Shown here piece after piece: positions 1 through 8,770 of a stretch of DNA of 64,000 nt. The stretch lies in NCBI RefSeq assembly GCF_026342835.1, contig NZ_JAPEMI010000001.1:1054001-1118000 (forward strand), written 5' to 3'. The notes under the pieces were generated by a model that made no database searches, was not told the origin of the DNA, and was given only the letters and a program-made list of their open reading frames with translations. Source of the stretch: Streptomyces sp. NBC_00154. GTDB lineage: Bacteria; Actinomycetota; Actinomycetes; Streptomycetales; Streptomycetaceae. How positions within the stretch are numbered: position 1 is the first letter of the stretch; each line of letters starts with the position of its first letter. The position numbers and the translations under genes were made by a program.

Positions 1-1044
1 CTTGCGGAGGTTCTCACGACGGGAGTTGGTGATGCGTACGCCGAGGGAGAGCTTGAGCATGACGTCGGCACCGGGCTGGTGGACGGTCCGAACGGAGGAT
101 GTGGGGTACCAGCGCTTGCCGTGCGGTCCCAGGTCGTGGAGCAGCTTCGCATCGAGCAGCGCTGCCACTTCGGGCCGGTGGCTCAGTTCGCGGGCCTGCC
201 AGGGGTGGAGCGGAATCGGTGCGGTGTTCTGGGGTAGATGCAGTCCCTCCGCGTGCTGGGCGACCAGGTCCTCGGCCGCTACGGGGCGGCCCCCCTCCGT
301 CCAGGAGGACTCGGTGGCCAGCACCGAGCGGTCCACAGCCATCCAGTGCAGCGGGAAGGAGCCGTGCAACTCGGGTGAGTAGAGGCGGGATTCGGCCTCG
401 GAGAGGCCTTCGCGGCTCTTGGGGCTGGGGTGCAGGGGGTGTCCGAGCAGAAGTGACTGCTCGGCGGTGAGGAAGAGGTCGGCGTCGGCGGGAGCCGTGG
501 GTGTACGGCGCCGCTCGGCGATGAATCCGGCCGTGCGGCGTACCGAGTCGGCGACTCTGGCCACCATGTCGGCGCCCTCGTTCTGGTCCGCCTCGCGGCC
601 CAGGAGGGCCGCGACCGTGACGGCATCGGTGGTCGGCGCGCCGTCGGGTGCGTCCTCCAGGGCGGGCTGGCCGAAGCGGTGCCATCCCGTGGCGGACCAG
701 TAGAGAACAGGGACGAGCAGAGCGGTCCCGCTGGCGGGCAGCGGGATGCGCAGGGTGTCCCGGTCCGGTCGGGGCAGGTCGTTCTCCCGGACCCAGCAGC
801 GCAGCAGATTCTCGACGCCTGCTGTGTCTGCGGCCATGAGCGGGTCCGGGTGGTCGAGCAGATCGGCCGTTCCTGCGCCGGTCGGTGGTACCGGTGCCTG
901 TGGGGTGCGCCAACCGCCGTGAGGCACGGCCTTCTGGCGGGGCACGATCGTCTGCTCGACTGCGAGTCGGCCGACGAGCCCGGCCTGTCCTCGCTGCTGG
1001 CCGGCGGGAAGGCCGTCGGCCTCGGGCGCGGGGGTGGGGTTCAC
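1..1044 (-). CDS. IucA/IucC-type siderophore synthetase, N-terminal part (cut by window edge)
   Basis: NIS-type siderophore synthetases condense a carboxylate with a polyamine or amino alcohol using ATP in the cytoplasm. The minus-strand frame is open from 1044 to the window edge, giving 348 codons of a family that is normally about 600. Family signatures seen are IPLHPWQ (bases about 181-220), GHPLHPSPK (about 418-450) and, near the edge, LKLSLGVRITNSRREN. The start is GTG at 1044, preceded by AAGGAAG at a normal distance. It lies 29 bases downstream of the aminotransferase on the same strand, so the two are probably one operon making a desferrioxamine- or aerobactin-like siderophore. The product cannot be told from this fragment. 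No DmdR-type iron box was seen upstream of the pair. The missing 3' part lies outside the window. Confidence 0.9.
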   Translation of the reverse strand, partial: MNPTPAPEADGLPAGQQRGQAGLVGRLAVEQTIVPRQKAVPHGGWRTPQAPVPPTGAGTADLLDHPDPLMAADTAGVENLLRCWVRENDLPRPDRDTLRIPLPASGTALLVPVLYWSATGWHRFGQPALEDAPDGAPTTDAVTVAALLGREADQNEGADMVARVADSVRRTAGFIAERRRTPTAPADADLFLTAEQSLLLGHPLHPSPKSREGLSEAESRLYSPELHGSFPLHWMAVDRSVLATESSWTEGGRPVAAEDLVAQHAEGLHLPQNTAPIPLHPWQARELSHRPEVAALLDAKLLHDLGPHGKRWYPTSSVRTVHQPGADVMLKLSLGVRITNSRRENLRK

Positions 1045-1073
1045 GGCGGTCTTCCTTGTGAGGGTGTCCGGGG

Positions 1074-2462
1074 TCAGCGAGCCGACCCGGTCATGGTTCG
1101 GCGGTTCGACGAACGCTCGGCGGCTGCCAGGGCATCGGCGAGGCGGTCGAGGACCGCGGTTGCCTGTTCGTCGGTGAGCGTCAGGGGCGGGAGCAGGCGT
1201 ACGACGGCGGAGTGGCGTCCGCCGAGTTCGACGATGAGACCGCGGCGCAGGCATTCCTGCTGCACTGCGGAGGCGAGGACCGGGTCGGGCGGTGCCTCGG
1301 GGCCGCCGGTACCCCCGGTGGGCATCTCTGCCTCGGGGTCGACGAGCTCCACTCCGATCATCAGGCCCCGTCCGCGGACGTCTCCGATGCACGGGTGGTC
1401 GATGGCCAGTGCCTGGAGGCGGGCGAGCATGCGGGCGCCCAGCGTCGCGGCGCGCTCGGCGAGCCCGTTCTCGCGAACGTAGGTGAGGGTGGCCGTACCG
1501 GCGGCCATCGCGAGTTGGTTGCCGCGGAAGGTGCCGGCGTGGGCGCCTGGCTGCCAGGTGTCGAGTTCGGAGCGGTAGACGATCACCGCGAGCGGGAGGG
1601 AGCCGCCGATGGCCTTGGACAGCACCATCACGTCGGGGATGATCCCGCTGTGCTGGACTGCCCAGAAGGCGCCGGTCCGGCCGACGCCCGTCTGCACCTC
1701 GTCGGCGATCAGGGGGATGGACCGGGCTGCGGTGATCTCGCGCATCCGGCGCATCCAGCCGTCGGGGGCGGGGTTCACGCCGCCCTCGCCCTGTACCGGT
1801 TCGAGGATCATTCCGGCCGGCGCCGGCGCACCGCCCTTGGGATCGTCCAGGAGACTCTCGGTCCACCGCGCGGCGACCTCGGCCCCCCGTTCTCCGCCGA
1901 TGCCGAAGGGGCAGCGGTAGTCCTGCGGAAAAGGAAGCCGGGTGACCCGGACGTCCTCGGCGCCGCCCGAGGCCGCGAGGGCTCCCGCCGTCATCCCGTG
2001 GTAGGCACCGGTGAAGGCCAGAAGCCCGCTGCGCCCGGTCGCGGCACGGACCAGTTTGAAGGCCGCTTCGACCGCGTCCGTACCGGCCGGCCCGCAGAAC
2101 TGGATCCGGGCGTTGTCGGCGAACTCCGGTGGGAGTGTGGCGAACAGTTCCGTGGTGAAAGCGTCCTTGACCGGGGTTGCCAGGTCGAGGACGTGCAGGG
2201 GCGCACCCGAGTCGATGACGTTCTTGATCGCTTCCAGAACGACCGGATGGTTGTGCCCGAGGGCCAGCGTGCCCGCTCCGGAGAGACAGTCGAGATAGCG
2301 TCGTCCGTCCGCGCCTTCGATGGTCAGCCCGCGGGCCCGTACCGGCACGATCGGCAGTGACCGCGCATAGGTACGGGCGGCCGACTCACGCAGCGACTGT
2401 CGGCGCAGGATCCCCTCGTGCACCGAGGGCGTTGCCAACGGTGCAGGTTCGGTCACGGCCAC
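1074..2462 (-). CDS. Diaminobutyrate--2-oxoglutarate transaminase-like class III aminotransferase
   Basis: PLP-dependent class III aminotransferase of 462 residues, the usual size. The PLP-binding block is clear: LIADEVQTGVGRTG is followed by the Schiff-base lysine in LSKAIGGSLPL, then GTFRGNQL. The family includes diaminobutyrate, acetylornithine and 4-aminobutyrate transaminases. The start chosen is GTG at 2462, because GGGAGG lies about ten bases upstream; the longer open frame to 2567 has no ribosome site and a non-family leader. It precedes an IucA/IucC synthetase on the same strand, so it probably supplies a diamine or amino-acid building block for the siderophore, with glutamate as likely amino donor. 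Ectoine synthesis is a less likely role, because no ectA or ectC is nearby. The exact substrate is inferred, not shown. Confidence 0.85.
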   Translation of the reverse strand: MAVTEPAPLATPSVHEGILRRQSLRESAARTYARSLPIVPVRARGLTIEGADGRRYLDCLSGAGTLALGHNHPVVLEAIKNVIDSGAPLHVLDLATPVKDAFTTELFATLPPEFADNARIQFCGPAGTDAVEAAFKLVRAATGRSGLLAFTGAYHGMTAGALAASGGAEDVRVTRLPFPQDYRCPFGIGGERGAEVAARWTESLLDDPKGGAPAPAGMILEPVQGEGGVNPAPDGWMRRMREITAARSIPLIADEVQTGVGRTGAFWAVQHSGIIPDVMVLSKAIGGSLPLAVIVYRSELDTWQPGAHAGTFRGNQLAMAAGTATLTYVRENGLAERAATLGARMLARLQALAIDHPCIGDVRGRGLMIGVELVDPEAEMPTGGTGGPEAPPDPVLASAVQQECLRRGLIVELGGRHSAVVRLLPPLTLTDEQATAVLDRLADALAAAERSSNRRTMTGSAR

Positions 2463-2825
2463 GGCTGTTGGTCCTCCCGCTGTAACAGTTGCGTTGCACG
2501 TCAGTACGTTTCCGCAAGGACGGACTGCTGAGCTGAACGCTGTCCACAAGCCCCGCGTACGTACCAACGACGCCGGACGCAGGGGATCACGGGTAAATCG
2601 GAAGATCCTGGCGGAGACGGAACCGTGGCCCTGCCGCGTTCCGTCCCCACCGGCACCGGCATAGTGGGGGACCGTGCCGAGGCTTCGGGCAACTTCTCGC
2701 AGTCCCCAACGCGTTGGCAGCGATGCGTTCGGAGCAGTGTCGGAGCAGTGTCCGAGTCAGCGTCTCGGTGCAGTCCGAGTGCAGTACAGAAGTGTTGAGT
2801 TACGAAGTCCCAGGGGGATCACCAC
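2463..2825. other. Divergent intergenic region with 11-bp phased repeats
   Basis: This 363-base gap separates the siderophore aminotransferase from the first protease lipoprotein. I see no convincing gene in it. At 2729-2750 the 11-mer TCGGAGCAGTG occurs twice in tandem. Related copies follow to about 2784, for example TCCGAGTGCAG at 2774-2784. The spacing is roughly one helical turn, which would suit an activator array upstream of the protease start at 2826. A ribosome site, AGGGGGA, lies just before that start. Confidence 0.4.
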
Positions 2826-4049
2826 ATGCGACTCATTCGACCAGTTCTCACGGCACGTCAGGGGTGGATAGCACGTCGCGCGCCCTCCTCCTTGCTCGCC
2901 GTGGCCGCGGCCACGGCCGTTCTCGCACTCACCGCCACCGCCTGCGGGCCGAGCGAGGAGAAGGCGAGTACCGAGCCAAGCAGTTCCGCCGACCAGTCCT
3001 CCGACGACAAGATCGCCATTCCGGACGATCTGAAGGACCGGCTCAAGGAGCACGGGATCGACCTCGACCAGTGGAGGGACGGCGAGTGGAAGAACTGGGA
3101 CAAGGACAAGTGGCTGCGTGAGGCCAAGGACTTCGTCAACCCGATCATCGAGGACCTCTGGGACCCGGAGCGCATGCGGGATGCCGACAAGGCGCCCGAG
3201 CGGCCGGTCGACAACGACATCTCGCGCGACGCCGGTGTGACGGATCCGACGCCGGCACCGGTGCAGGCCACGAATGCGCAGACTCCGTACCACGACAGCG
3301 CCGCGGAGTCCGGGAAGCTCTTCTTCGACGGCCCCGAGGGCTCCATGGTCTGCTCCGCGACCGTGGTGAAGGACCCTGCGCACCCCGGAAAGTCCAACAT
3401 GGTGTGGACGGCCGGGCACTGTGTACACGCGGGCAAGAAGGGCGGCTGGTACCGCAACATCGCCTTCGTGCCGTCCTACAACAACAGCGGCCTGTCGATC
3501 GCCGAGCTGCAGAACGCGCCCAAGGAGCAGATCGCCCCCTACGGCGTGTGGTGGGGCCAGTGGGCGCAGACGTCCGAGCAGTGGATCGCCGACGGCGGCC
3601 CGACCGGCGGCCAGGGCGCTCCGTACGACTTCGCGGTGCTGCATGTCGCCCCGGAGAAGGGGGCGACCGGAAAGTCTCTGGAGGAGACGGTCGGTGCGGC
3701 GCTGCCCGTCGACTTCAACGCTCCGGCCGTGCCCAGGATCGACAGCATGACGGCAACCGGCTTCCCGGCCGCGCCGCCGTACGACGGTCAGAAGCTGCTG
3801 CAGTGCAAGGACAAGCCGGGCCGGCTCTCTCTCACGAAGGAGGACCCGACGATGTACCGCGTCGGGTGCACCATGACCGGCGGCTCCTCCGGTGGCGGCT
3901 GGGTCGCAGCGGGCCAGGACGGCAAGCCCGCCCTCGTATCGAACACGTCCATCGGCCCGGTGACGGCCGGTTGGCTTGCCGGGCCGCGCCTCGGCAAGGA
4001 AGCGAAGGGCGTCTACGACGCGGTCAGCAGGAAGTACGCCGGGCAGTGA
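2826..4049 (+). CDS. Secreted trypsin-like serine peptidase lipoprotein, copy 1
   Basis: Predicted exported lipoprotein of 407 residues with a trypsin-like (chymotrypsin-clan) peptidase domain. The signal segment runs to a lipobox LTATAC with Cys40. A charged, Trp-rich module follows (about 75-120, containing GEWKNWDKDKWLREAKDF). The peptidase domain shows His198 in TAGHCVHAG, Asp268 in PYDFAVLH and Ser355 in GGSSGGGW, so the triad looks intact. ATG 2826 has AGGGGGA ahead of it. A paralogue follows in tandem at 4310-5473, sharing both the Trp-rich module and the peptidase domain, so this is a local duplication. The substrate is unknown; the spacing between His198 and Ser355 is normal for the clan. 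It likely acts outside the membrane, anchored by lipid. Confidence is high for the fold and low for the biological role. Confidence 0.85.
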   Translation: MRLIRPVLTARQGWIARRAPSSLLAVAAATAVLALTATACGPSEEKASTEPSSSADQSSDDKIAIPDDLKDRLKEHGIDLDQWRDGEWKNWDKDKWLREAKDFVNPIIEDLWDPERMRDADKAPERPVDNDISRDAGVTDPTPAPVQATNAQTPYHDSAAESGKLFFDGPEGSMVCSATVVKDPAHPGKSNMVWTAGHCVHAGKKGGWYRNIAFVPSYNNSGLSIAELQNAPKEQIAPYGVWWGQWAQTSEQWIADGGPTGGQGAPYDFAVLHVAPEKGATGKSLEETVGAALPVDFNAPAVPRIDSMTATGFPAAPPYDGQKLLQCKDKPGRLSLTKEDPTMYRVGCTMTGGSSGGGWVAAGQDGKPALVSNTSIGPVTAGWLAGPRLGKEAKGVYDAVSRKYAGQ

Positions 4050-4077
4050 CCTGTACGAACTGGCGCCCGCTGACTTG

Positions 4078-4132
4078 TGGGTGACGGTCACCCAGGGGCC
4101 CTCGGCGCGACAACAGTCCGCCGGAGGCCCCT
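4078..4132 (+). terminator. Palindrome and hairpin after protease copy 1
   Basis: TGGGTGAC-G-GTCACCCA (4078-4094) is an inverted repeat with 8-base arms. A longer imperfect stem follows at once: arms 4094-4107 and 4119-4132, with two mismatches. It lies 29 bases after the stop codon. The second stem looks like a factor-independent terminator without a U-run, which is usual in Streptomyces. The first palindrome could also bind a protein. Confidence 0.5.
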
Positions 4133-4232
4133 GTGGACCGGGCGGTCGTCCGGCCCGCAGGGGACCCTGGCATCCGGTACCCCGGTGGCAAAAGCCGTAC
4201 CCCGGAAGGTCATAGGGTGTCCCTGCACATTC

Positions 4233-4254
4233 GGTGGTCGCGGATCCGACCACC
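4233..4254. promoter_or_regulatory. Inverted repeat upstream of protease copy 2
   Basis: GGTGGTCG-N6-CGACCACC has perfect 8-base arms and ends 55 bases before the start of the second protease. Its position fits an operator, but a terminator stem for upstream transcription is also possible. No similar repeat was noticed before copy 1, so the two copies may be regulated differently. Confidence 0.4.
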
Positions 4255-4309
4255 CCTTTACATGACAAGTTCATGGCAATTCTCAGAGATTTCAGGGGGA
4301 ATCTTTTCC

Positions 4310-5473
4310 ATGCGATCCATACGTCCGCTGCTCGCCGCGACCGGCCTCGTCGCCGCGCTCGCGCTGTCGGCCACAGCCTGTGGTCCAAGCGAGGACGAGG
4401 CCGCCGACAAGCCGGCCGCCGCCGAATCCGCCAGTGGCAGCGGCGGCATCCCCGGCGATCTGGCCAAGACGCTGAAGAAGCACGGCGTCGACCCGGAGAA
4501 GTGGAAGAACGGCGAGTGGAAGAACTGGGACAAGGACAAGTGGCTGCGTGAGGCCAAGGACTTCGTCAACCCGGTGATCGACGGGCTGTGGAAGCCCGAG
4601 CGGATGAAGTCCGCCAAGGACCCGGCGAAAACGATGGCGGCCGGCGACCTCTCCGGTGACCAGGGCGTCACCGACCCGGAGCCCGCGCCGGTCAAGGCGC
4701 GGCCCGAGGACCTTCCGTACCACGACCACGCGGCCCCGGTCGGCAAGGTGTTCTTCGACTCCCCCGAGGGCTCCATGGTCTGCTCGGGCACTGTCGTCAA
4801 GGACCCGAAGAACCCGGGCAGGTCCAACCTGGTGTGGACGGCCGGACACTGTGTCCACGCCGGCGCCAAGGGCGGCTGGTACCGCAACATCGTCTTCGTG
4901 CCCGCGTACAACGACAAGGGCAAGTCCGCCGCCGCACTGGAGAACGCCCGGCCGGAGGAGATCGCCCCGTACGGCGCGTTCTGGGCCGACTGGGCCACGT
5001 CCTCCGGTGAGTGGATCACCCGTGGCGGTCCCACCGGCGGTGAGGGTGCTCCGTACGACTACGCGGTGCTGCACGTGAAGCCGGAGAACGGCACGAAGTC
5101 CCTGGAGGAGACCGTGGGCAACGCCCTGCCGGTCAACTTCGACGCCCCCGAGATCTCGCAGATCAGCGCCATGGGCGCCTGGGGCTACCCGGCCGCTGCC
5201 CCGTTCGACGGTCTGATCATGCACAAGTGCGTCGACCGTCCCGGCCGGCTCTCCATCAGCCCCAGCACCCCGACGATGTACCGCATCGGCTGCACCATGA
5301 CAGGCGGTTCCTCCGGCGGCGGCTGGTTCAGCGAGGGCGCCGACGGAAAGCCGGCCCTGGTGTCCAACACCTCCATCGGCCCGGTGACTTCGGGCTGGCT
5401 CGCAGGACCCCACCTGGGTCGGGGCGCGCAGGAGATCTTCACGATGATGAGCGACAAGTTCGCCGGTCAGTAG
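4310..5473 (+). CDS. Secreted trypsin-like serine peptidase lipoprotein, copy 2
   Basis: A 387-residue paralogue of the preceding gene. Its lipobox LSATAC puts the lipidated Cys at 24. The Trp-rich module follows (about 52-100, GEWKNWDKDKWLREAKDF shared exactly with copy 1), then the trypsin-like domain with His180 (TAGHCVHAG), Asp250 (PYDYAVLH) and Ser335 (GGSSGGGW). The start is ATG 4310 with AGGGGGA nine bases upstream; the longer open frame from 4133 crosses the intergenic hairpins and is rejected. A run of 65 bases (4509-4573) is identical to 3079-3143 in copy 1, which suggests recent duplication or gene conversion of this module. It is likely an extracytoplasmic protease with unknown substrate. 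A very strong terminator follows. Confidence 0.85.
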   Translation: MRSIRPLLAATGLVAALALSATACGPSEDEAADKPAAAESASGSGGIPGDLAKTLKKHGVDPEKWKNGEWKNWDKDKWLREAKDFVNPVIDGLWKPERMKSAKDPAKTMAAGDLSGDQGVTDPEPAPVKARPEDLPYHDHAAPVGKVFFDSPEGSMVCSGTVVKDPKNPGRSNLVWTAGHCVHAGAKGGWYRNIVFVPAYNDKGKSAAALENARPEEIAPYGAFWADWATSSGEWITRGGPTGGEGAPYDYAVLHVKPENGTKSLEETVGNALPVNFDAPEISQISAMGAWGYPAAAPFDGLIMHKCVDRPGRLSISPSTPTMYRIGCTMTGGSSGGGWFSEGADGKPALVSNTSIGPVTSGWLAGPHLGRGAQEIFTMMSDKFAGQ

Positions 5474-5491
5474 CAAGAGCCCCGTTCATGC

Positions 5492-5532
5492 CCGAAGGCC
5501 CGCTCCCTCATCGCGAGGGAGCGGGCCTTCGG
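5492..5532. terminator. Bidirectional terminator between protease 2 and hflX
   Basis: A perfect 17-base-pair stem (5492-5508 with 5516-5532) and a 7-base loop sit between two convergent genes, 19 bases from each stop. This is a classic shared factor-independent terminator. Confidence 0.9.
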
Positions 5533-5551
5533 TCCGTACGGTGTCGTGCTG

Positions 5552-7072
5552 TCAGTGCGCCGCAAGCGCGAACGACGCGAGGTCCGCGGCCAGTTGCTCA
5601 TGCACCCGCGCCTTGAGCAGCGTGCCCTCCGAGGTGTGCTCCTCGGAGATCACTTCGCCGTCGGCGTGCACCCGGGAGACAAGTCCACCGTGGGTGTACG
5701 GCACGAGCGCCTCGATCTCGACCGACGGCCGCGGCAGTTCGGTGTCGATGAGCGCGAGCAGCTCCGCCATGCCGGCACCGGTGCGCGCCGAGACGGCGAT
5801 GGCACGCTTCTCGATCCGCAGCAGGCGCTGCAGGACCAGCGGGTCGGCCGCATCAGCCTTGTTGATCACTACGATCTCGGGAACGTCCAGCGCACCCACA
5901 TCGCGGATCACTTCGCGCACCGCGGCGAGCTGCTCCTCCGGCACCGGGTGGGAGCCGTCCACCACATGCAGGATCAGGTCGGATTCGCCGACCTCCTCCA
6001 TGGTGGAGCGGAACGCCTCGACGAGGTGGTGCGGCAGATGCCGTACGAACCCGACCGTGTCGGCCAGGGTGTAGGTCCGGCCGGTCGGCGTCTCGGCCCG
6101 GCGGACGGTCGGATCCAGCGTGGCGAACAGTGCATTCTCCACAAGGACGCCCGCACCGGTCAGCCGGTTGAGCAGCGAGGACTTGCCCGCGTTGGTGTAG
6201 CCGGCGATCGCGACCGAGGGCACCTTGTTGCGCTTGCGCTCCTGCCGCTTGATCTCGCGGCCGGTCTTCATCTCCGCGATCTCCCGGCGCATCTTCGCCA
6301 TCTTCTCGCGGATCCGACGCCGGTCCGTCTCGATCTTGGTCTCACCGGGACCACGGGTCGCCATGCCGCCACCGCCGCTGGACCCGCCACCGCCCATCTG
6401 CCGGGAGAGCGACTGACCCCAACCGCGCAATCGCGGCAGCATGTACTGCATCTGTGCGAGCGAGACCTGCGCCTTGCCCTCTCGGGACTTGGCGTGCTGG
6501 GCGAAGATGTCGAGGATCAGGGCGGTCCGGTCGACCACCTTGACCTTGACGACGTCCTCGAGATGGATCAGCTGGCCGGGGCTGAGCTCACCGTCGCAGA
6601 CGACGGTGTCGGCCCCTGATTCGAGGACGATGTCACGCAGCTCCAGCGCCTTGCCGGAGCCGATGTACGTAGCCGGGTCGGGCTTGTCACGGCGCTGGAA
6701 GACGGCGTCGAGCACCTGGGCGCCCGCCGTCTCCGCGAGCGCGGCAAGCTCCGCGAGCGAATTCTCCGCGTCCTGCACGGTCCCCGTGGTCCAGACGCCG
6801 ACCAGCACCACGCGCTCCAGGCGCAGCTGTCGGTACTCGACCTCGGTGACGTCCTCGAGCTCGGTGGAGAGGCCCGCCACACGCCGCAGCGCGGCACGCT
6901 CGGAACGGTCGAGCTGCTCGCCGTCCCGCTCTCCGTCGATCTCGTGGCTCCAGGCGACGTCCTCTTCCATCAGGGCGTCGGCCCGAAGGCTCTCGGTGAG
7001 GCTCTCGGTGACGTTCTCCGTGGCGCTCTGCGCATTCTGCGCGTCCTGGGGAAGGGAAGAAGAGGAGGTCAT
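5552..7072 (-). CDS. hflX: GTPase HflX
   Basis: Ribosome-associated GTPase of the HflX family, 506 residues. HflX binds the large subunit and splits or rescues stalled ribosomes, often under stress. The N-terminal HflX domain includes YIGSGKALEL. A Gly-rich linker (GGGGSSGGGG) and RGPGETKIETDRR follow, the latter highly typical of HflX, then a basic coiled region. The G domain has G1 GYTNAGKSS at about 291-299, DTVGFVRHLPHHLVEAF as switch region and NKAD as G4. ATG 7072 was chosen because AAGGATCC stands just before it; the open frame continues upstream to 7210 without a better start. The gene is converged on by protease copy 2 and followed by a strong terminator. Assignment is near certain. 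Confidence 0.96.
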   Translation of the reverse strand: MTSSSSLPQDAQNAQSATENVTESLTESLRADALMEEDVAWSHEIDGERDGEQLDRSERAALRRVAGLSTELEDVTEVEYRQLRLERVVLVGVWTTGTVQDAENSLAELAALAETAGAQVLDAVFQRRDKPDPATYIGSGKALELRDIVLESGADTVVCDGELSPGQLIHLEDVVKVKVVDRTALILDIFAQHAKSREGKAQVSLAQMQYMLPRLRGWGQSLSRQMGGGGSSGGGGMATRGPGETKIETDRRRIREKMAKMRREIAEMKTGREIKRQERKRNKVPSVAIAGYTNAGKSSLLNRLTGAGVLVENALFATLDPTVRRAETPTGRTYTLADTVGFVRHLPHHLVEAFRSTMEEVGESDLILHVVDGSHPVPEEQLAAVREVIRDVGALDVPEIVVINKADAADPLVLQRLLRIEKRAIAVSARTGAGMAELLALIDTELPRPSVEIEALVPYTHGGLVSRVHADGEVISEEHTSEGTLLKARVHEQLAADLASFALAAH

Positions 7073-7216
7073 TGGATCCTTACGTCGATAGAAGTCCGTT
7101 ACGTCAGTCACAACGTGTGACCTTCCTGGATGATTCCCTCCGGGGAGAATCTCCGGTCCGGCCGCCGCGGCGACCCGTCGATAGTGGCATGGCCCCGCTG
7201 GGCCCGTCACCCGGGT

Positions 7217-8668
7217 TTACCCCTGTCCGGTGGGCTGTGTGCTGTGCCAGTCCGGGTGCCCCGGCATCGGCGGGGTCTTCGCCCGGTACAGCCAGCCGTC
7301 GAAGAACGCGGTCAGGTCGCGCCCGGCAATCTGCGACGCCAGCCGGACGAAGTCCTTCGTGGTCGCGGTGGAATCGCGATGGGTCCTGACCCAACTGCGT
7401 TCCAGCTGGTCGAAGGCGGGCTCGCCGATCTCCTGGCGCAGCGCGTAGAGGACCAGTGCGCTGCCGTCGTACACGGCCGGCCGGAAGATGCTGATCTTCT
7501 CGCCGGGCGACGGGGCGACGGGGCGGGCGGGCGGGCCTCCGGCGGCGCGCCAGCTGTCGGACCTGGTGTACGCGTCGCGCATCCGGCGTTCCAGCGACCG
7601 CTTGGCGTGTTCCGCGGCATAGCGGGCCTCGTACCAGCTGGCGTGTCCTTCATTGAGCCAGAGATCGGACCAGGCCTGCGGGGAGACGCTGTTGCCGAAC
7701 CACTGGTGCGCCAGCTCATGCACCATGATCGAGTCGACATACCACTCGGGGTAGATGCCGGTGGTGAACACGGACCGTTCGAAGAGCGTGAGCGTCTGGG
7801 TCTCCAGCTCGAAGCCGGTCTTCGTGTCGGCGACCAGCAGTCCGTACGTCTCGAAGGGGTAGCGGCCGACCTGCCGCTCCATCCACTCCAGCTGCCCCGG
7901 CGTCTTCTTCAGCCACCGTTCGAGGTCCTTGGCATCGGCGGCCGGCACCACGTCGCGAACCGGCAGCCCGTGGGGGCCGGTCCGCTCAAGGACGGTGGAG
8001 CGCCCGATGGAGACCTGGGCCAGCTCGGTGGCCATGGGGTGTGCGGTCCGGTACGTCCAGGTGGTCGAGGAGCCCTGCCGGACCTTGCCTGCGGGCAGGC
8101 CGTTGGCGACCACCGTCAGTTCCTCGGGCGCGGTGACCCGGAAGGTGAAGTACGCCTTGTCGGCCGGATGGTCGTTGCTGGGGAAGACCCGGTGCGCGGC
8201 GTCGGCCTGGTTGGCCATCGCGAGGCCGTCGGAGGTGCGCAGCCAGCCGCCGCTGTTCTGGTCGCCGCTCGGGTCGCTGGTGTGCCGGACGGTGATGTGC
8301 AGCGGCACTCCGGCCGGAAGCCTGCCGGGGGCCTCGACGACCAGGTCCTCGTCCGCAGCGGCGAAGTCGGCCCGCAGGCCGTTGATGTCGACCGAACGGA
8401 CAGAGCCGCGGGCGAAGTCGAGGTTGATCCGGTCGAGCGGTTCAGTGGTCCGCGCGTCGATCGTGGTGACGGCGTCCAGTGGCTTGTTGTTGCCGTGATA
8501 GGTGAACCCGATGTCGTACGAGAGGACGTCGTAGCCCGGGTTGCCGAGGTGAGGGAAGAGCGAGTCTCCGATGCCGAGCGGCACGGGTGCGGGCAGGGTG
8601 GCGGCAACGAGGGTGGCCGAGGCAGTGGCAAGCAGGGCGGCCCGCAGGCGGCGGGGGATGAACGGCAT
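7217..8668 (-). CDS. Secreted M1-family (gluzincin) metallopeptidase
   Basis: Predicted exported zinc aminopeptidase of 483 residues. A Sec-type signal (about 1-27, RRLRAALLATASATLVAATLP) is followed by an M1 N-terminal beta domain and the zinc site HELAH at 317-321 with the third ligand Glu340 in LNEGHASW. The GAMEN exopeptidase motif of classic aminopeptidase N appears only as a diverged GFELETQTL, as is common in this short actinobacterial subgroup. The long C-terminal helical domain of PepN is absent, so the enzyme may prefer different peptides. It probably degrades extracellular peptides for nutrition, although no physiological substrate can be inferred. It lies between rshA and hflX on the same strand, 102 bases after the rshA stop, and may be read with either or separately. 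Confidence 0.88.
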   Translation of the reverse strand: MPFIPRRLRAALLATASATLVAATLPAPVPLGIGDSLFPHLGNPGYDVLSYDIGFTYHGNNKPLDAVTTIDARTTEPLDRINLDFARGSVRSVDINGLRADFAAADEDLVVEAPGRLPAGVPLHITVRHTSDPSGDQNSGGWLRTSDGLAMANQADAAHRVFPSNDHPADKAYFTFRVTAPEELTVVANGLPAGKVRQGSSTTWTYRTAHPMATELAQVSIGRSTVLERTGPHGLPVRDVVPAADAKDLERWLKKTPGQLEWMERQVGRYPFETYGLLVADTKTGFELETQTLTLFERSVFTTGIYPEWYVDSIMVHELAHQWFGNSVSPQAWSDLWLNEGHASWYEARYAAEHAKRSLERRMRDAYTRSDSWRAAGGPPARPVAPSPGEKISIFRPAVYDGSALVLYALRQEIGEPAFDQLERSWVRTHRDSTATTKDFVRLASQIAGRDLTAFFDGWLYRAKTPPMPGHPDWHSTQPTGQG

Positions 8669-8770
8669 GGACTACGGCTATCAGCGACGACCGCCGGGTC
8701 CGGGTGCGGCGCGCGCCGCGCCACTCGAACGAGGGGCCGGTGCGGCAGCCGGGCGCTGCGAGGCGGTGGC

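Noticed and set aside
14..913. 299-residue minus-strand frame at the left edge
   Set aside because: It is Arg/Pro/Gly-rich shadow sequence; a neighbouring frame has clear IucA/IucC motifs.
2463..2600. Iron-responsive DmdR box upstream of the siderophore genes
   Set aside because: No sequence close to TTAGGTTAGGCTCACCTAA was found; only a loose TGCAAC-N6-GTTACA dyad.
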